In this document: positions 1-7,698 of the stretch, in pieces | Position numbering within the stretch: the first letter of the stretch is position 1 | How the letters are laid out: the number at the start of each line of letters is the position of its first letter | NCBI RefSeq assembly: GCF_025151215.1 | Contig: NZ_CP102286.1 | Coordinates: 4,154,001 to 4,218,000, forward strand | Reading direction: 5' to 3' | Length of the DNA stretch: 64,000 nt | DNA from: Parabacteroides merdae ATCC 43184 | Lineage (GTDB): Bacteria; Bacteroidota; Bacteroidia; Bacteroidales; Tannerellaceae | Notes under the pieces: model-generated | Database searches by the model: none | What the model was told of the DNA's origin: nothing | Seen by the model: the letters and a program-made list of their open reading frames with translations, nothing else | Translations under genes and position numbers: made by a program

Positions 1-69
1 ATATCTATTATGCAGACGCTTTGCGTTGGTCTGTCTGATTCTCTTAATTGATGACTTGTGATTTGCCAT
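1..69 (-). CDS. rpsT: 30S ribosomal protein S20 (5' part only)
   Basis: The minus strand from 69 reads MANHKSSIKRIRQTNAKRLH, followed by NRY. This is the conserved start of bacterial ribosomal protein S20, which binds 16S rRNA during early assembly of the 30S subunit. Only the first 23 codons are inside the window and the gene runs off the left edge. It lies 43 nt downstream of tRNA-Glu on the same strand. No promoter box was seen between them, so it may be transcribed together with the tRNA from the promoter at 244-274. The identification rests on the N-terminal motif, which is distinctive. Confidence 0.9.
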   Translation of the reverse strand, partial: MANHKSSIKRIRQTNAKRLHNRY

Positions 70-112
70 TTCTTAGCTATTCTCTTTATTTATTCTTTAA
101 TCCTGTTTATTG

Positions 113-184
113 TAGCCCGTGGGGGAATCGAACCCCCCTTTCAAGAATGAAAATCTTGCGTCCTAACCGATAGACGAACGGGCC
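113..184 (-). tRNA. tRNA-Glu (anticodon TTC)
   Basis: The minus strand folds as a 72-nt tRNA. The acceptor arm GGCCCGT pairs with ACGGGCT. The anticodon stem CAAGA/TCTTG encloses the loop TTTTCAT, giving anticodon TTC. The T-arm carries the GGTTCGATTCC pattern. CCA is not encoded. The gene lies between a strong upstream promoter (244-274) and rpsT downstream. Confidence 0.96.
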
Positions 185-243
185 ATCATGTCAAAGTTTT
201 TACTTTTAGCTCTCTGGGATTGTTGATTTCCCGATTGCGAGTG

Positions 244-274
244 CAAAGATAGATGTTCTCTTTAAATTGACAAA
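244..274 (-). promoter_or_regulatory. Promoter of tRNA-Glu (and possibly rpsT)
   Basis: Read on the minus strand, a -33 TTTG (271-274) lies 19 bp upstream of a -7 box TATCTTTG (244-251). This matches the Bacteroidales TTTG / TAnnTTTG promoter in both sequence and spacing. The start of transcription would be near 240, about 55 nt before the tRNA. Confidence 0.75.
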
Positions 275-316
275 ATATTTGAAAGAAAAAAGTTTTGGGT
301 TAGTCGTATTTAACAT

Positions 317-712
317 CTATTTGGAACTCATATCCTGTAGGTGTATCTCTAAAGCATTGACGGAAATATTTATTTCCCAGATACATACGCATAGCGAAGC
401 TGCCAATAGAAGCAATCCTATTCCAAATATCCAGGCGGCTATGATTTGCCATGAGATATAGATGAAGAACATCGAGACCACGCAAAAGAGTAGGCTTAGC
501 AGACCTAATATCTGCATGGAGCGTGTCAGGTATAACCGTTTCCTAAGATTGGCTATCTGGGCGATGTCTTTCGGGTCGTGTGTCTGTTGATGCTTTTCTT
601 TCAATGTGCGTACGAGGCTCGCATACGAAATAAAACGGTTTGTATAGGCCAATAGGATAAGTGAAACTGCTGAAAATAGCAGTGATGGGGTTGTGAGCGT
701 GAGTTCTTGCAT
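317..712 (-). CDS. DUF2721 family membrane protein
   Basis: A 131-residue protein beginning MQELTLTTPSLLFSAVSL. The TTPSLLFSAVSLILLAYTNRF opening, the charged LRKRL..RSMQ segment in the middle and the C-terminal EI.ISV.AL pattern are typical of DUF2721, an uncharacterised family of small inner-membrane proteins. Three hydrophobic segments are visible, near residues 10-25, 70-90 and 95-115. The reading frame is open further upstream to 883, but that extension overlaps the start of recO on the opposite strand and is not family-like, so the start at 712 is preferred. It is divergent from recO and convergent with nothing. The function is unknown. Confidence 0.8.
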   Translation of the reverse strand: MQELTLTTPSLLFSAVSLILLAYTNRFISYASLVRTLKEKHQQTHDPKDIAQIANLRKRLYLTRSMQILGLLSLLFCVVSMFFIYISWQIIAAWIFGIGLLLLAASLCVCIWEINISVNALEIHLQDMSSK

Positions 713-779
713 GTTTATATGTTCTTTATAATTTAGTAGTTTGTTATTCAATAAAACAAGGCTGAGAAGGAAAATGTTG

Positions 780-787
780 TAACTTTG
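780..787 (+). promoter_or_regulatory. Putative -7 box of recO
   Basis: TAACTTTG matches TAnnTTTG and lies 19 bp before the recO start codon. No convincing -33 element sits at the expected spacing. Confidence 0.4.
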
Positions 788-806
788 TTTTCCAAATTTC
801 AGTGAT

Positions 807-1532
807 ATGTTGTGTAAAACGCGTGGGATTGTCCTGCATTCCATTCCATATAATGATAAGTACTCCATTATATATATGTACACGGAGGCTTTTGGACGTG
901 CTTCTTATCTGGTTGCCCGTTCCCGTGGAAAGAAATCTTCTGTCTCGAAAGCGTTGTTCATGCCTCTTTCGGTAGTGGAGATGGAGGTTGAGCATCTGAA
1001 TAAGCGGGATTTGCATCGTATCCGTGAAACGAAACTCTGCTATCCGTTGACGGACGTGTTTTGTAATCCGGTGAAAAATATACTTGCGCTTTTCCTTTCC
1101 GAGATCCTTTTCCGCGTGGTGAAGGAGACGGAGCCGGATTCGCGCCTTTTCGAGTATTTGTTCGAGTCGATACAATTGTTAGAGCTTTCGGATAAGGGGG
1201 TGGCGAATTTTCATCTGGTCTTTTTGCTGCGACTCTTGCATTATCTGGGGATATATCCGAACGTCGAATCATATGTGGCAGGTTCTTGCTTCGATATGTT
1301 GAATGGCGTGTTTGTCGATCGTATACCGATGCATCGCCATTATCTGAACCGGCAGGAGAGTGTGGTTTTTGCCCGGTTGCTGAAGATCAGCTTCGAGAAT
1401 ATGTCGTTGTATTCTTTTTCCCGGCAGGATCGTGTGAGTGTCATAAACCGTATTCTTGAATATTATCGCCTGCATTTGCCGGATTTTCCCGAAATAAAGT
1501 CCTTATCCGTCATGCAAAGTCTGTTCGATTAG
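807..1532 (+). CDS. recO: DNA repair protein RecO
   Basis: A 241-residue cytoplasmic protein of the usual RecO length. The start MLCKTRGIVLHSIPYNDKYS and the following region up to VARSRGKKSS match the N-terminal OB fold of RecO. The rest is the helical C-terminal domain, with the LRLLHYLGIYPN segment typical of the family. RecO works with RecR to load RecA on SSB-coated single-stranded DNA in the RecFOR gap-repair pathway. The four cysteines of a zinc site are not obvious, as in other Bacteroidales RecO. It is transcribed alone and followed by tRNA-Arg. Confidence 0.92.
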   Translation: MLCKTRGIVLHSIPYNDKYSIIYMYTEAFGRASYLVARSRGKKSSVSKALFMPLSVVEMEVEHLNKRDLHRIRETKLCYPLTDVFCNPVKNILALFLSEILFRVVKETEPDSRLFEYLFESIQLLELSDKGVANFHLVFLLRLLHYLGIYPNVESYVAGSCFDMLNGVFVDRIPMHRHYLNRQESVVFARLLKISFENMSLYSFSRQDRVSVINRILEYYRLHLPDFPEIKSLSVMQSLFD

Positions 1533-1552
1533 CATATTGCTCCTTTAAATAC

Positions 1553-1583
1553 TTGCCAGTTTGCGGAAAAGATTATACTTTTG
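1553..1583 (+). promoter_or_regulatory. Promoter of tRNA-Arg
   Basis: A -33 TTG (1553-1555) is followed after 20 bp by TACTTTTG (1576-1583), a match to the Bacteroidales -7 consensus. Initiation is expected near 1587, about 16 nt before the tRNA. Confidence 0.75.
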
Positions 1584-1602
1584 CCGCACTTATTATAAAA
1601 AT

Positions 1603-1674
1603 GGCTCTGTAGTTCAACGGATAGAATAGAAGTTTCCTAAACTTTAGATCCGAGTTCGATTCTCGGCGGAGCTA
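1603..1674 (+). tRNA. tRNA-Arg (anticodon CCT)
   Basis: A 72-nt cloverleaf. The acceptor GGCTCTG pairs with CGGAGCT. The anticodon stem GAAGT/ACTTT holds the loop TTCCTAA, giving anticodon CCT, which reads AGG. The T-arm is GAGTTCGATTCTC. CCA is not encoded. It is followed directly by a hairpin terminator. Confidence 0.95.
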
Positions 1675-1678
1675 CAAT

Positions 1679-1711
1679 AAAAAAGGCAATCGTTACGATT
1701 GCCTTTTTTAT
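1679..1711. terminator. Bidirectional intrinsic terminator
   Basis: The stem AAAAAGGCAATCG pairs with CGATTGCCTTTTT around a TTA loop, with T-runs usable in both directions. It ends tRNA-Arg on the plus strand and probably the lipoprotein gene that finishes at 1711 on the minus strand. Confidence 0.85.
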
Positions 1712-2121
1712 TACCAGTGGAATGCCTCGAAGGTCACCCGGTCTCCGTTTAGGAAACACTTTAAATATTCGTTACCTATTCGAACATCCTCGTAATAATC
1801 AGTCCCGTTTGCATATTCGACATAGAAAGAATCGAAATATTCGTCTTTCCAGTCCCAATAAAAACTTGTTTTCAATTCGTCAGTCATACCGTTAGGATAA
1901 TAGATAATTGTAAAATCTTCTCCCGTATGATCGTTATAGAAGTCGAGCCGTTGTTCGCATTCGTACCCTTTGTTATTGGTATAAAAATCAACCCAGGTAT
2001 TATTGCATAATGCATCGGTCGCCCAGCCGTAATCATCATAATACGGATCATCCTCACAACTGTTGAACAGACAGAGTGCGGACAGCAGAAATAATAAACC
2101 GAGTATATTCTTCTTAATCAT
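1711..2121 (-). CDS. Small hypothetical lipoprotein
   Basis: A 136-residue protein with a lipoprotein signal. A positively charged start (MIKKN) is followed by a hydrophobic stretch and the lipobox FNSC near residue 22, then acidic residues EDDP, a pattern that in Bacteroidetes often favours export to the cell surface. The mature part is rich in Tyr, Asp and Trp (YYDDYGW, YWDWKDEYFD), which suggests a compact beta-sheet domain. I do not recognise a family. It is a single gene between tRNA-Arg and another lipoprotein gene on the same strand, and it has its own -7 box at 2148-2155. Confidence 0.75.
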   Translation of the reverse strand: MIKKNILGLLFLLSALCLFNSCEDDPYYDDYGWATDALCNNTWVDFYTNNKGYECEQRLDFYNDHTGEDFTIIYYPNGMTDELKTSFYWDWKDEYFDSFYVEYANGTDYYEDVRIGNEYLKCFLNGDRVTFEAFHW

Positions 2122-2147
2122 GATTCCAAATATTAATCATTCAATGA

Positions 2148-2155
2148 CAAAGATA
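2148..2155 (-). promoter_or_regulatory. Putative -7 box of the small lipoprotein gene
   Basis: TATCTTTG on the minus strand, 27 nt upstream of the start codon at 2121. No clear -33 element. Confidence 0.45.
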
Positions 2156-2226
2156 TGAATTAAAACGATATAGAGGAATGTTTGTGCGGCCGTATTGTTG
2201 ATGGAAAGCATGTGTTTATACAAATT

Positions 2227-3177
2227 TTATTCGTAATCAGGCAATTCAATATCGGTTGTCTCTTCCCATTTCCCATTGTTGTAGATGCTGATCTGGAATG
2301 TGTCGTCGGATTCGGAACGGCTGTAGAGGCGGCCTTTATAACGGATGATTTTGTTTTTTTCCGGAATGATATTGTCGATTTGCCGTTCCCGGATCGGTTC
2401 GTCGTTTTTGGCGATGGCCGAAAGGCGGACGGCTATTTTATTGTCGGTGGGAGGTATGAAAGTATAAAAAGAATGTACTTTGTTTACTTCTCCGATCTCA
2501 TTATTCTTGAATGTATAGGAGAGGATTTGCTTATCCGGGATTTTTATCCCCTGACCGGTGGCGATGTCCAGCTGATTGGATATTCCGTCGATCTCCATAT
2601 CGAACTGTTTCAGTATGTCGGAAACCGAATCGGTCGCCATGAACTCAATACGGCTGACGATACGTTGAAGAGAGACATCTTTGTTGGTGATTTCTGCAAC
2701 ATCGATGTTTAGGGATATCATTTCGTAGAATGTATCCGAGATGCTGTCGAAAGAAAAAGTTGAACCGGATAATACAGCGTTTTTTGAATTGTGGGCTAAA
2801 AAGTAGAATTTGTAGTCGCCTTGTGGCAAACTGTCATATATGCAACTGAAATCCGCATCCAGATCGGTGGGATTGTAAGTGAACTGCTTGTGCTTGATTA
2901 ATGCAGGAGTATCTTCGTTTTTGAATACTACATATTCGATGGTGGAACATATTTCGTTCAATTCGGCGTCGCTCTCTCCAGCTTTCGAAACCGTCGGTTC
3001 CGGAATCACGTTATTCGGTATGCTGCGGGTGGGAAAAGACACTATCTCTTTTTCCATCTGAATGCTGAATTGAATGGGGAAAAACTTTGTTTGCGGGATG
3101 ACTTTTTCGAGTGAAGAACTGTCGCAACCTGTCAAGTAGAGTACGCAGCCAAGTGCAAAAAACACTTTCTTTCTCAT
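2227..3177 (-). CDS. FimB/Mfa2-like fimbrillin-family lipoprotein
   Basis: A 316-residue lipoprotein with signal peptide MRKKVFFALGCVLYLTGC and a modifiable Cys at residue 18. The mature sequence shows the two-domain layout seen in Bacteroidales fimbrial anchor and fimbrillin-like proteins. A first beta domain contains the LPQGDYKFYFLAH segment, typical of LPxGxYxxxAxxN strands. A central VSLQRIVSRIEF stretch resembles the xxRxxAKIxV motif that opens the second domain. The closing part contains IIRYKGRLY. The likely role is surface adhesion or fimbrial anchoring. No other fimbrial genes are adjacent, so it may be an orphan paralogue. The family call is by motif and is moderately sure. Confidence 0.65.
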   Translation of the reverse strand: MRKKVFFALGCVLYLTGCDSSSLEKVIPQTKFFPIQFSIQMEKEIVSFPTRSIPNNVIPEPTVSKAGESDAELNEICSTIEYVVFKNEDTPALIKHKQFTYNPTDLDADFSCIYDSLPQGDYKFYFLAHNSKNAVLSGSTFSFDSISDTFYEMISLNIDVAEITNKDVSLQRIVSRIEFMATDSVSDILKQFDMEIDGISNQLDIATGQGIKIPDKQILSYTFKNNEIGEVNKVHSFYTFIPPTDNKIAVRLSAIAKNDEPIRERQIDNIIPEKNKIIRYKGRLYSRSESDDTFQISIYNNGKWEETTDIELPDYE

Positions 3178-3268
3178 AGTTAAGTTTTTTAGTTGTTTAT
3201 AATGTTACAAAGGAAAGATAAATAATCAGAAATGAAAAATATTTGTAGATGAATTTAAAAAGATATTT

Positions 3269-3276
3269 TATATTTG
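3269..3276 (+). promoter_or_regulatory. Putative -7 box of the sugar isomerase-like gene
   Basis: TATATTTG lies 42 bp before the ATG at 3319. A TTTG lies further upstream at 3242-3245 but with a 23-bp spacer, longer than usual. Confidence 0.4.
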
Positions 3277-3318
3277 TCGAACAGACACAATGTATTAACC
3301 TTAAAAAGAACGAAAAAC

Positions 3319-4308
3319 ATGGCACGTCCTGTAACATTATGTACATTGCAGTGGGGAGACTTACCGCTGGATGTTATTTGTGAAAAAGCAAAATCATTTG
3401 GTTTTGACGGTGTTGAATTGGGATTACCATCTCATTTGGATGTTCGGCAGACAGATCCGGAATATTATCGGAATATCAAGGTGACACTCGATAAGTACGG
3501 TTTGCAACTGTTTTGTATTTCGAATCATCTGGTCGGCCAGGCGATATGTGATAATATCGATCAACGGCATAAATCCGTATTGCCTGATTATATCTGGGGC
3601 GATGGCGATCCTGATGGAGTGCACCTGCGGGCGGTCGAAAATATGATTCAGGCAGCCCATGCCGCTAGAATGCTGGGAGTCGACACCGTAGTTGGTTTTA
3701 CGGGAAGTTCGATCTGGCAATGGCTCTACTCCTTTCCTCCCGTTACCGACGAGATGGTGAATGAAGGGTATGCTGATTTTGCCCGACGTTTTATTCCGAT
3801 TTTAGACGAATATCAAAAGTTAGGTGTCCGTTTCGCTCTCGAAGTGCATCCGACCGAGATCGCGTTCGATACTTATTCTGCCCGTAAGGCTCTTGAAGCG
3901 ATCGATTATCATCCGGCTTTCGGTTTTAATTACGATCCGAGCCATTTGGGGTATCAGGGAGTGGATTATGTAGACTTCATCAACCAGTTCCCGGATCGTA
4001 TTTTCCATGTCCACATGAAAGATGTGTATTGGAGCGATACTCCGAAACAGATCGGCGTGTTCGGCGGCCATTCAACTTTTGGCGATGCCCGCCGCTTCTG
4101 GAATTTCCGTAGCTTAGGACGTGGAAAGATCCGGTTTGAAGAAATTATCCGTGCTTTGAACGATATCGGCTATCAAGGTCCGCTCTCGGTGGAGTGGGAA
4201 GATAGCGGCATGGATCGTGAACATGGAGCACGCGAGTCTTGCGCTTTTGTCAAACAGGTGGATTTCCTGCCGTCGGCACATGCCTTCGATGCCTGTTTTG
4301 AAAGATAA
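3319..4308 (+). CDS. Sugar phosphate isomerase/epimerase (xylose isomerase-like TIM barrel)
   Basis: A 329-residue protein beginning MARPVTLCTLQWGDLPLD. The layout is that of AP endonuclease family 2 / xylose isomerase-like TIM barrels: GFDGVELG near the N-terminus, then VVGFTGSS, ALEVHPTEIAFD, NYDPSHLGYQGVDYVDF, VHMKDVYW and LSVEWED. The Glu, Asp, His and Glu at barrel-strand ends are probable divalent-metal ligands. Proteins of this type isomerise or epimerise free sugars or inositols, and the substrate cannot be read from sequence. An upstream in-frame ATG at 3274 overlaps the -7 box, so the start at 3319 is preferred. There is no signal peptide, so it is cytoplasmic. It is transcribed alone with its own terminator. 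Confidence 0.85.
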   Translation: MARPVTLCTLQWGDLPLDVICEKAKSFGFDGVELGLPSHLDVRQTDPEYYRNIKVTLDKYGLQLFCISNHLVGQAICDNIDQRHKSVLPDYIWGDGDPDGVHLRAVENMIQAAHAARMLGVDTVVGFTGSSIWQWLYSFPPVTDEMVNEGYADFARRFIPILDEYQKLGVRFALEVHPTEIAFDTYSARKALEAIDYHPAFGFNYDPSHLGYQGVDYVDFINQFPDRIFHVHMKDVYWSDTPKQIGVFGGHSTFGDARRFWNFRSLGRGKIRFEEIIRALNDIGYQGPLSVEWEDSGMDREHGARESCAFVKQVDFLPSAHAFDACFER

Positions 4309-4320
4309 GAGGATGTAGGT

Positions 4321-4357
4321 AAGAAGGGATAAGTGCGGCAAAGGTTTATCCCTTCTT
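4321..4357. terminator. Intrinsic terminator between convergent genes
   Basis: AAGAAGGGATAA pairs with TTATCCCTTCTT around a 13-nt loop and is followed by a T-run on the plus strand. It closes the isomerase-like gene and can also serve the convergent receptor gene. Confidence 0.8.
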
Positions 4358-4363
4358 TTTTAT

Positions 4364-6844
4364 TTAGTCCATTTCATACATGTCCGGTTCCTCGCTCCTG
4401 CTTTTGTCTTTTTTCTTGTTCATATTGCCGAAGTTGTAGGTCAGGGTAAAACCAACTCTTCTGCCACCACGCCAGTTCTCGGAATCCTGCCAGAAACCGT
4501 CTCCGGATGTAATGGTGCGGAATCTGCGGGAGTCCAGCAAGTCGCGTGCATTGATACTTAACGTCAACTTGTCTTTTAAGAAAGATTTGCGCAATCCAAG
4601 ATCGACTGAGTAGTTCGGTTCGCGGTATCCTTGTGCCATCAAGCGCTTGGAATTATAGTTGCCTGTGCCCTGTAGGGAAACACCCCAAGGAAGACTGACA
4701 TTGGCAATCATGCGTACGTTCCAGTTGAAGCTTTCATCCTCCTCTCCAGTGACAGGAGCTTCCGCTCCTTCGGGCAGATAGCTGAAACCGTCTAATTTGG
4801 AGTAGTAGAGGTTTACGGTCGTTGTCAGGCTAAGGATGCTGAATAAATTGTTTTTTCCAACGATTTCCAGACCGCTGTTTTGCTGGCGGGCTACGTTTTC
4901 ACTGGTCGTGTACATTACATTGTCTGCCGTGTTCAAGAAACGAATGCGCTGGATCACGTCATCTGTCGAGCGATAGTAGCCGGATAATGATAGGGTATGG
5001 CCGGATTCCCAGGTCTTGATATAATTCAATTCGAAAGAATGGGAATATTCAGGTGTCAGTTCCGGGTTACCGAAAGAAATGTTGGAGGCATCGGAAATAT
5101 TGCGGAATGAATTTAATTGTCCACCCCAAGGACGACGTAGGCGACGGGTATAGTTCACTTGTATTTCATTGTTTTTAGGGAGGGCATAGGAGATAAAGGC
5201 ACTTGGGAACAACTTGAAATAGTCTTTCTCGAAAGTTTCCGACGGCTTGCCGTTAAATTCCTGGTCGAAGTCCAGCGAGCGGGTATCCACACGCCAATAT
5301 TCTCCACGTAGGCCGGCTTGGTAGCTCAGATTGTTCCACTTGCCTCCATACGTCATGTACAAGGCATGCACATCCTGGTTATATAGAAAGCGGTTGTAAA
5401 GTGCCTGGTCCTGTTCGATGTCGGTAGCAGTTGTTCCGGTATAGGTATCCACAGGGCTGGATTCTCTTTGGAATGTCCCTTTATAACCTGCCTCGATCCG
5501 GCTCGCGTCGGATATTTTGTTTGTGTAGTCGGCCTGAACTTCCCAGCTTTTGTTTTTGATGTTGTTTTCCTGAGTTTGATATTCCTGTTTGTCGGTTAAG
5601 TCAGTGTCCGTATATCGGGTTGATTGTTCGTAAATGCTTAGTCCGTCGTTTCTCCATTGGTTATTGCTGACGGTTAAGTCTATATTGCTGTTTTCCGAGA
5701 ATTTGTGTAAGTAATTCAATTCCAGGTTGTACATTTTCATGTCCGAGTTTCCGTCTGTTGTACGGTCGCTGGTGTAAACCGTATTCTTTTGCTTGTCTGT
5801 CGAAATGTAATGGATCGATTCGTTGTTGTCACCCCCTCCAGTCATGCCGGTCATGTTGAATGCTAGGTCGTCGCTTTTGGTAATGTGCCAGGTTGCCCCG
5901 ATACGTCCGAACCAGTTGTTGTGTTGTCGTTTGGAGTTGTTGGTCTGGTCGAGAAAACTATTGTTGGCTGTATTTTCACGACTTGTGATTCCACCGCCTT
6001 TCATTTCCCGGTTTCGATAGCTCAGATTGGCGTACGCGTCTACTTTGCTACTGCTGTAGTTGATGTTTCCACTTGCCTGATAACCTCCGTCCGTATCGGC
6101 TCCGGCTTTTACGCTGCCGTAGTAACCGGGTTTCCGGTCATCCTTTAAAATAATGTTGATAATCCCGGCTGTTCCCTCCGGGCTGTATTTAGCAGAGGGA
6201 TTGGTAATGACTTCCACTTGTTTGATATCTTCTGCCGGCATCATTTCCAGTATGTCCGCCTGGTTGTCTGCTGTCAGTCCCGATGCTTTTCCGTTGATCC
6301 AGACTGTTACGCTGGAATTTCCACGCAATGAAACAGATCCTTCGTTATCGACTTCCACGGATGGGATATTGGCAAGCAAATCACTGGCCGATCCCCCTTC
6401 GGATGCGATATCTTGTGTTGCGTCGAAAACTTTTCTATCGAGCTCGAATCTCATTTGGGGCTTTTTTGCTACGATTTCTACTTCTCCCAATTGGTTGGCA
6501 TCTTCTTCCAGGGTGAGTTCTCCAAGATTAAGAGTTTGAGAATTGTTGCTGATTGTTATATTTTTAGAAATTTCCGCGTAGCCGATATAGGAATAAGTAA
6601 CTATATATTCCCCCTTCTTCAGTCCTCCGATACTGTAATTTCCGTCACTTCCGGTAACGGCTCCCTGCAATATTTTGTCCGAACCTTTTGCTTTAACCTG
6701 GACGGTTACAAATTCGAGTGGTCCCCCTAATTCGCCGTCCATTACAATACCTTTAATCCTTCCGTCCGTTTCATTACCTTTTATATCCGGAGCCAAACAC
6801 AAAAGCATACCGGTTAAAAGTAAGCTCATCTTTTTTGTCATCAT
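4364..6844 (-). CDS. TonB-dependent outer membrane beta-barrel receptor
   Basis: About 826 residues. A signal peptide (MMTKKMSLLLTGMLLCLAPD) is followed by a carboxypeptidase-regulatory-like beta sandwich with the GSDGNYSIGGLKKGEYIVTYSY hallmark near residues 50-95. Next comes a plug domain (LANIPSVEVDNEGSVSLRG, VTVWINGK, IEVITNPSAKYSPEGTAGIINI) and a long barrel of the outer-membrane beta-barrel family type, distinct from SusC. It ends in a charged tail MNKKKDKSRSEEPDMYEMD. It probably imports or exports an unidentified substrate across the outer membrane. The frame is open to 6901, but the start at 6844 or 6841 gives the only sensible signal peptide. It has no SusD partner. It resembles the receptor at 61426 in domain order. 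Confidence 0.85.
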   Translation of the reverse strand: MMTKKMSLLLTGMLLCLAPDIKGNETDGRIKGIVMDGELGGPLEFVTVQVKAKGSDKILQGAVTGSDGNYSIGGLKKGEYIVTYSYIGYAEISKNITISNNSQTLNLGELTLEEDANQLGEVEIVAKKPQMRFELDRKVFDATQDIASEGGSASDLLANIPSVEVDNEGSVSLRGNSSVTVWINGKASGLTADNQADILEMMPAEDIKQVEVITNPSAKYSPEGTAGIINIILKDDRKPGYYGSVKAGADTDGGYQASGNINYSSSKVDAYANLSYRNREMKGGGITSRENTANNSFLDQTNNSKRQHNNWFGRIGATWHITKSDDLAFNMTGMTGGGDNNESIHYISTDKQKNTVYTSDRTTDGNSDMKMYNLELNYLHKFSENSNIDLTVSNNQWRNDGLSIYEQSTRYTDTDLTDKQEYQTQENNIKNKSWEVQADYTNKISDASRIEAGYKGTFQRESSPVDTYTGTTATDIEQDQALYNRFLYNQDVHALYMTYGGKWNNLSYQAGLRGEYWRVDTRSLDFDQEFNGKPSETFEKDYFKLFPSAFISYALPKNNEIQVNYTRRLRRPWGGQLNSFRNISDASNISFGNPELTPEYSHSFELNYIKTWESGHTLSLSGYYRSTDDVIQRIRFLNTADNVMYTTSENVARQQNSGLEIVGKNNLFSILSLTTTVNLYYSKLDGFSYLPEGAEAPVTGEEDESFNWNVRMIANVSLPWGVSLQGTGNYNSKRLMAQGYREPNYSVDLGLRKSFLKDKLTLSINARDLLDSRRFRTITSGDGFWQDSENWRGGRRVGFTLTYNFGNMNKKKDKSRSEEPDMYEMD

Positions 6845-7418
6845 CTTCCAAATCTGTCTTTTACATTTTACAAAACGATTTATATGACTGCTATCATACA
6901 AAAAGGTTTATTTGAAAAAATCAAAAATTAGGTAAAATCCTTTTGTATGGTATGATGATGGATCGGGTATGCCATCTCTTTTCCTTACCTTTTAAACCCT
7001 GTCAATGATGAAGTTTTTTTACAGGCTCTTTCTGCTGAGTGGAAGGCGGGAAGTTGAAGAAAGAAGAAACAAGCTGTTTTGTGATACATGAATGACTTTT
7101 TATTATCTAATACCTGTTAGAGTTTGCTCTACCTTTTATTCCATGATAAAAAGCAATCAAGATGAAGTATTTTTTCATTCATCTTATCCCGATGTCCCGT
7201 TACGCAATTCTATAAATAGGAATTGGATAAAAAACTCCTTCTTGCTTAATACTATGACTGAAAAATATGATCATTTCTTTTATGAAGAAATTAAGGGGGA
7301 ATATATTGATTTCCATGAACAATGGTGGGGAACTGTTCGTTTGCAACGAACGATGATGTGGTTGCCTTAGGTTTTTCAAAAGTTTTGGTGCCAATATGGT
7401 GTAGGTTTTATCATAGTC

Positions 7419-7594
7419 CTGCAAGAACTGCGGTGATTTGGAGTGATTATTTAATATATAAGTTGTAGAATCTTGGTTATATCTGTATGATACAAAGAAT
7501 CTAATTTACTTTTTATCGAATTGATTAAATTATTGTGTGTTTTTTTATAGAAAGTTGTGGATATTTGCCTATATTTGAGCCGCAGTTCTTGCAG
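7419..7594. repeat. Perfect 15-bp inverted repeats bounding a 146-bp promoter segment (candidate invertible element)
   Basis: CTGCAAGAACTGCGG at 7419-7433 and its exact reverse complement CCGCAGTTCTTGCAG at 7580-7594 bracket 146 bp of AT-rich DNA. A few bases outside also match (AGTC versus AGTT). The enclosed segment ends in TATATTTG at 7570-7577, pointing towards the SusC gene. Known Bacteroidales invertible promoters have this arrangement: short inverted repeats with the -7 box just inside. No recombinase gene is in the window, so inversion is an inference. Confidence 0.7.
7570..7577 (+). promoter_or_regulatory. -7 box of the SusC/SusD operon, inside the candidate invertible segment
   Basis: TATATTTG lies two bases from the right inverted repeat. 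Transcription would start inside the repeat and leave a leader of about 115 nt before the ATG at 7699. No -33 TTG stands at the normal spacing, so it may be weak or need an activator. Confidence 0.55.
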
Positions 7595-7698
7595 AACTTA
7601 ATGTAAATATAAAGAATGTATAATCGTGTAAAATTATAAGTCTTTGTGTTTTAGGATCTTTAGGCTATTTTTTTATTATAAAATAAAAATGTTAACTT

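Larger units (their letters stand above)
6845..7698. other. Gene-free region between divergent outer-membrane protein genes
   Basis: About 850 bases without a convincing gene. A 92-codon open frame at 7092-7370 has no recognisable domain and low-complexity composition, so I do not call it. A small hairpin (GTTCGTT/AACGAAC, 7335-7351) has no T-run. The notable content is the inverted-repeat pair at 7419-7433 and 7580-7594 with a promoter-like box inside, annotated separately. The remainder is AT-rich leader sequence. Confidence 0.6.

Noticed and set aside
3319..4308. Sugar isomerase-like gene as part of a PUL with the SusC/SusD locus
   Set aside because: It has its own -7 box and a terminator, and is separated from the SusC gene by a receptor gene on the other strand.
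7335..7351. Hairpin GTTCGTT/AACGAAC as a terminator
   Set aside because: No T-run on either side and no gene ends there.
7092..7370. Open frame of 92 codons between the two outer-membrane protein genes
   Set aside because: No recognisable domain, no good ribosome-binding site, and composition like the surrounding AT-rich spacer.
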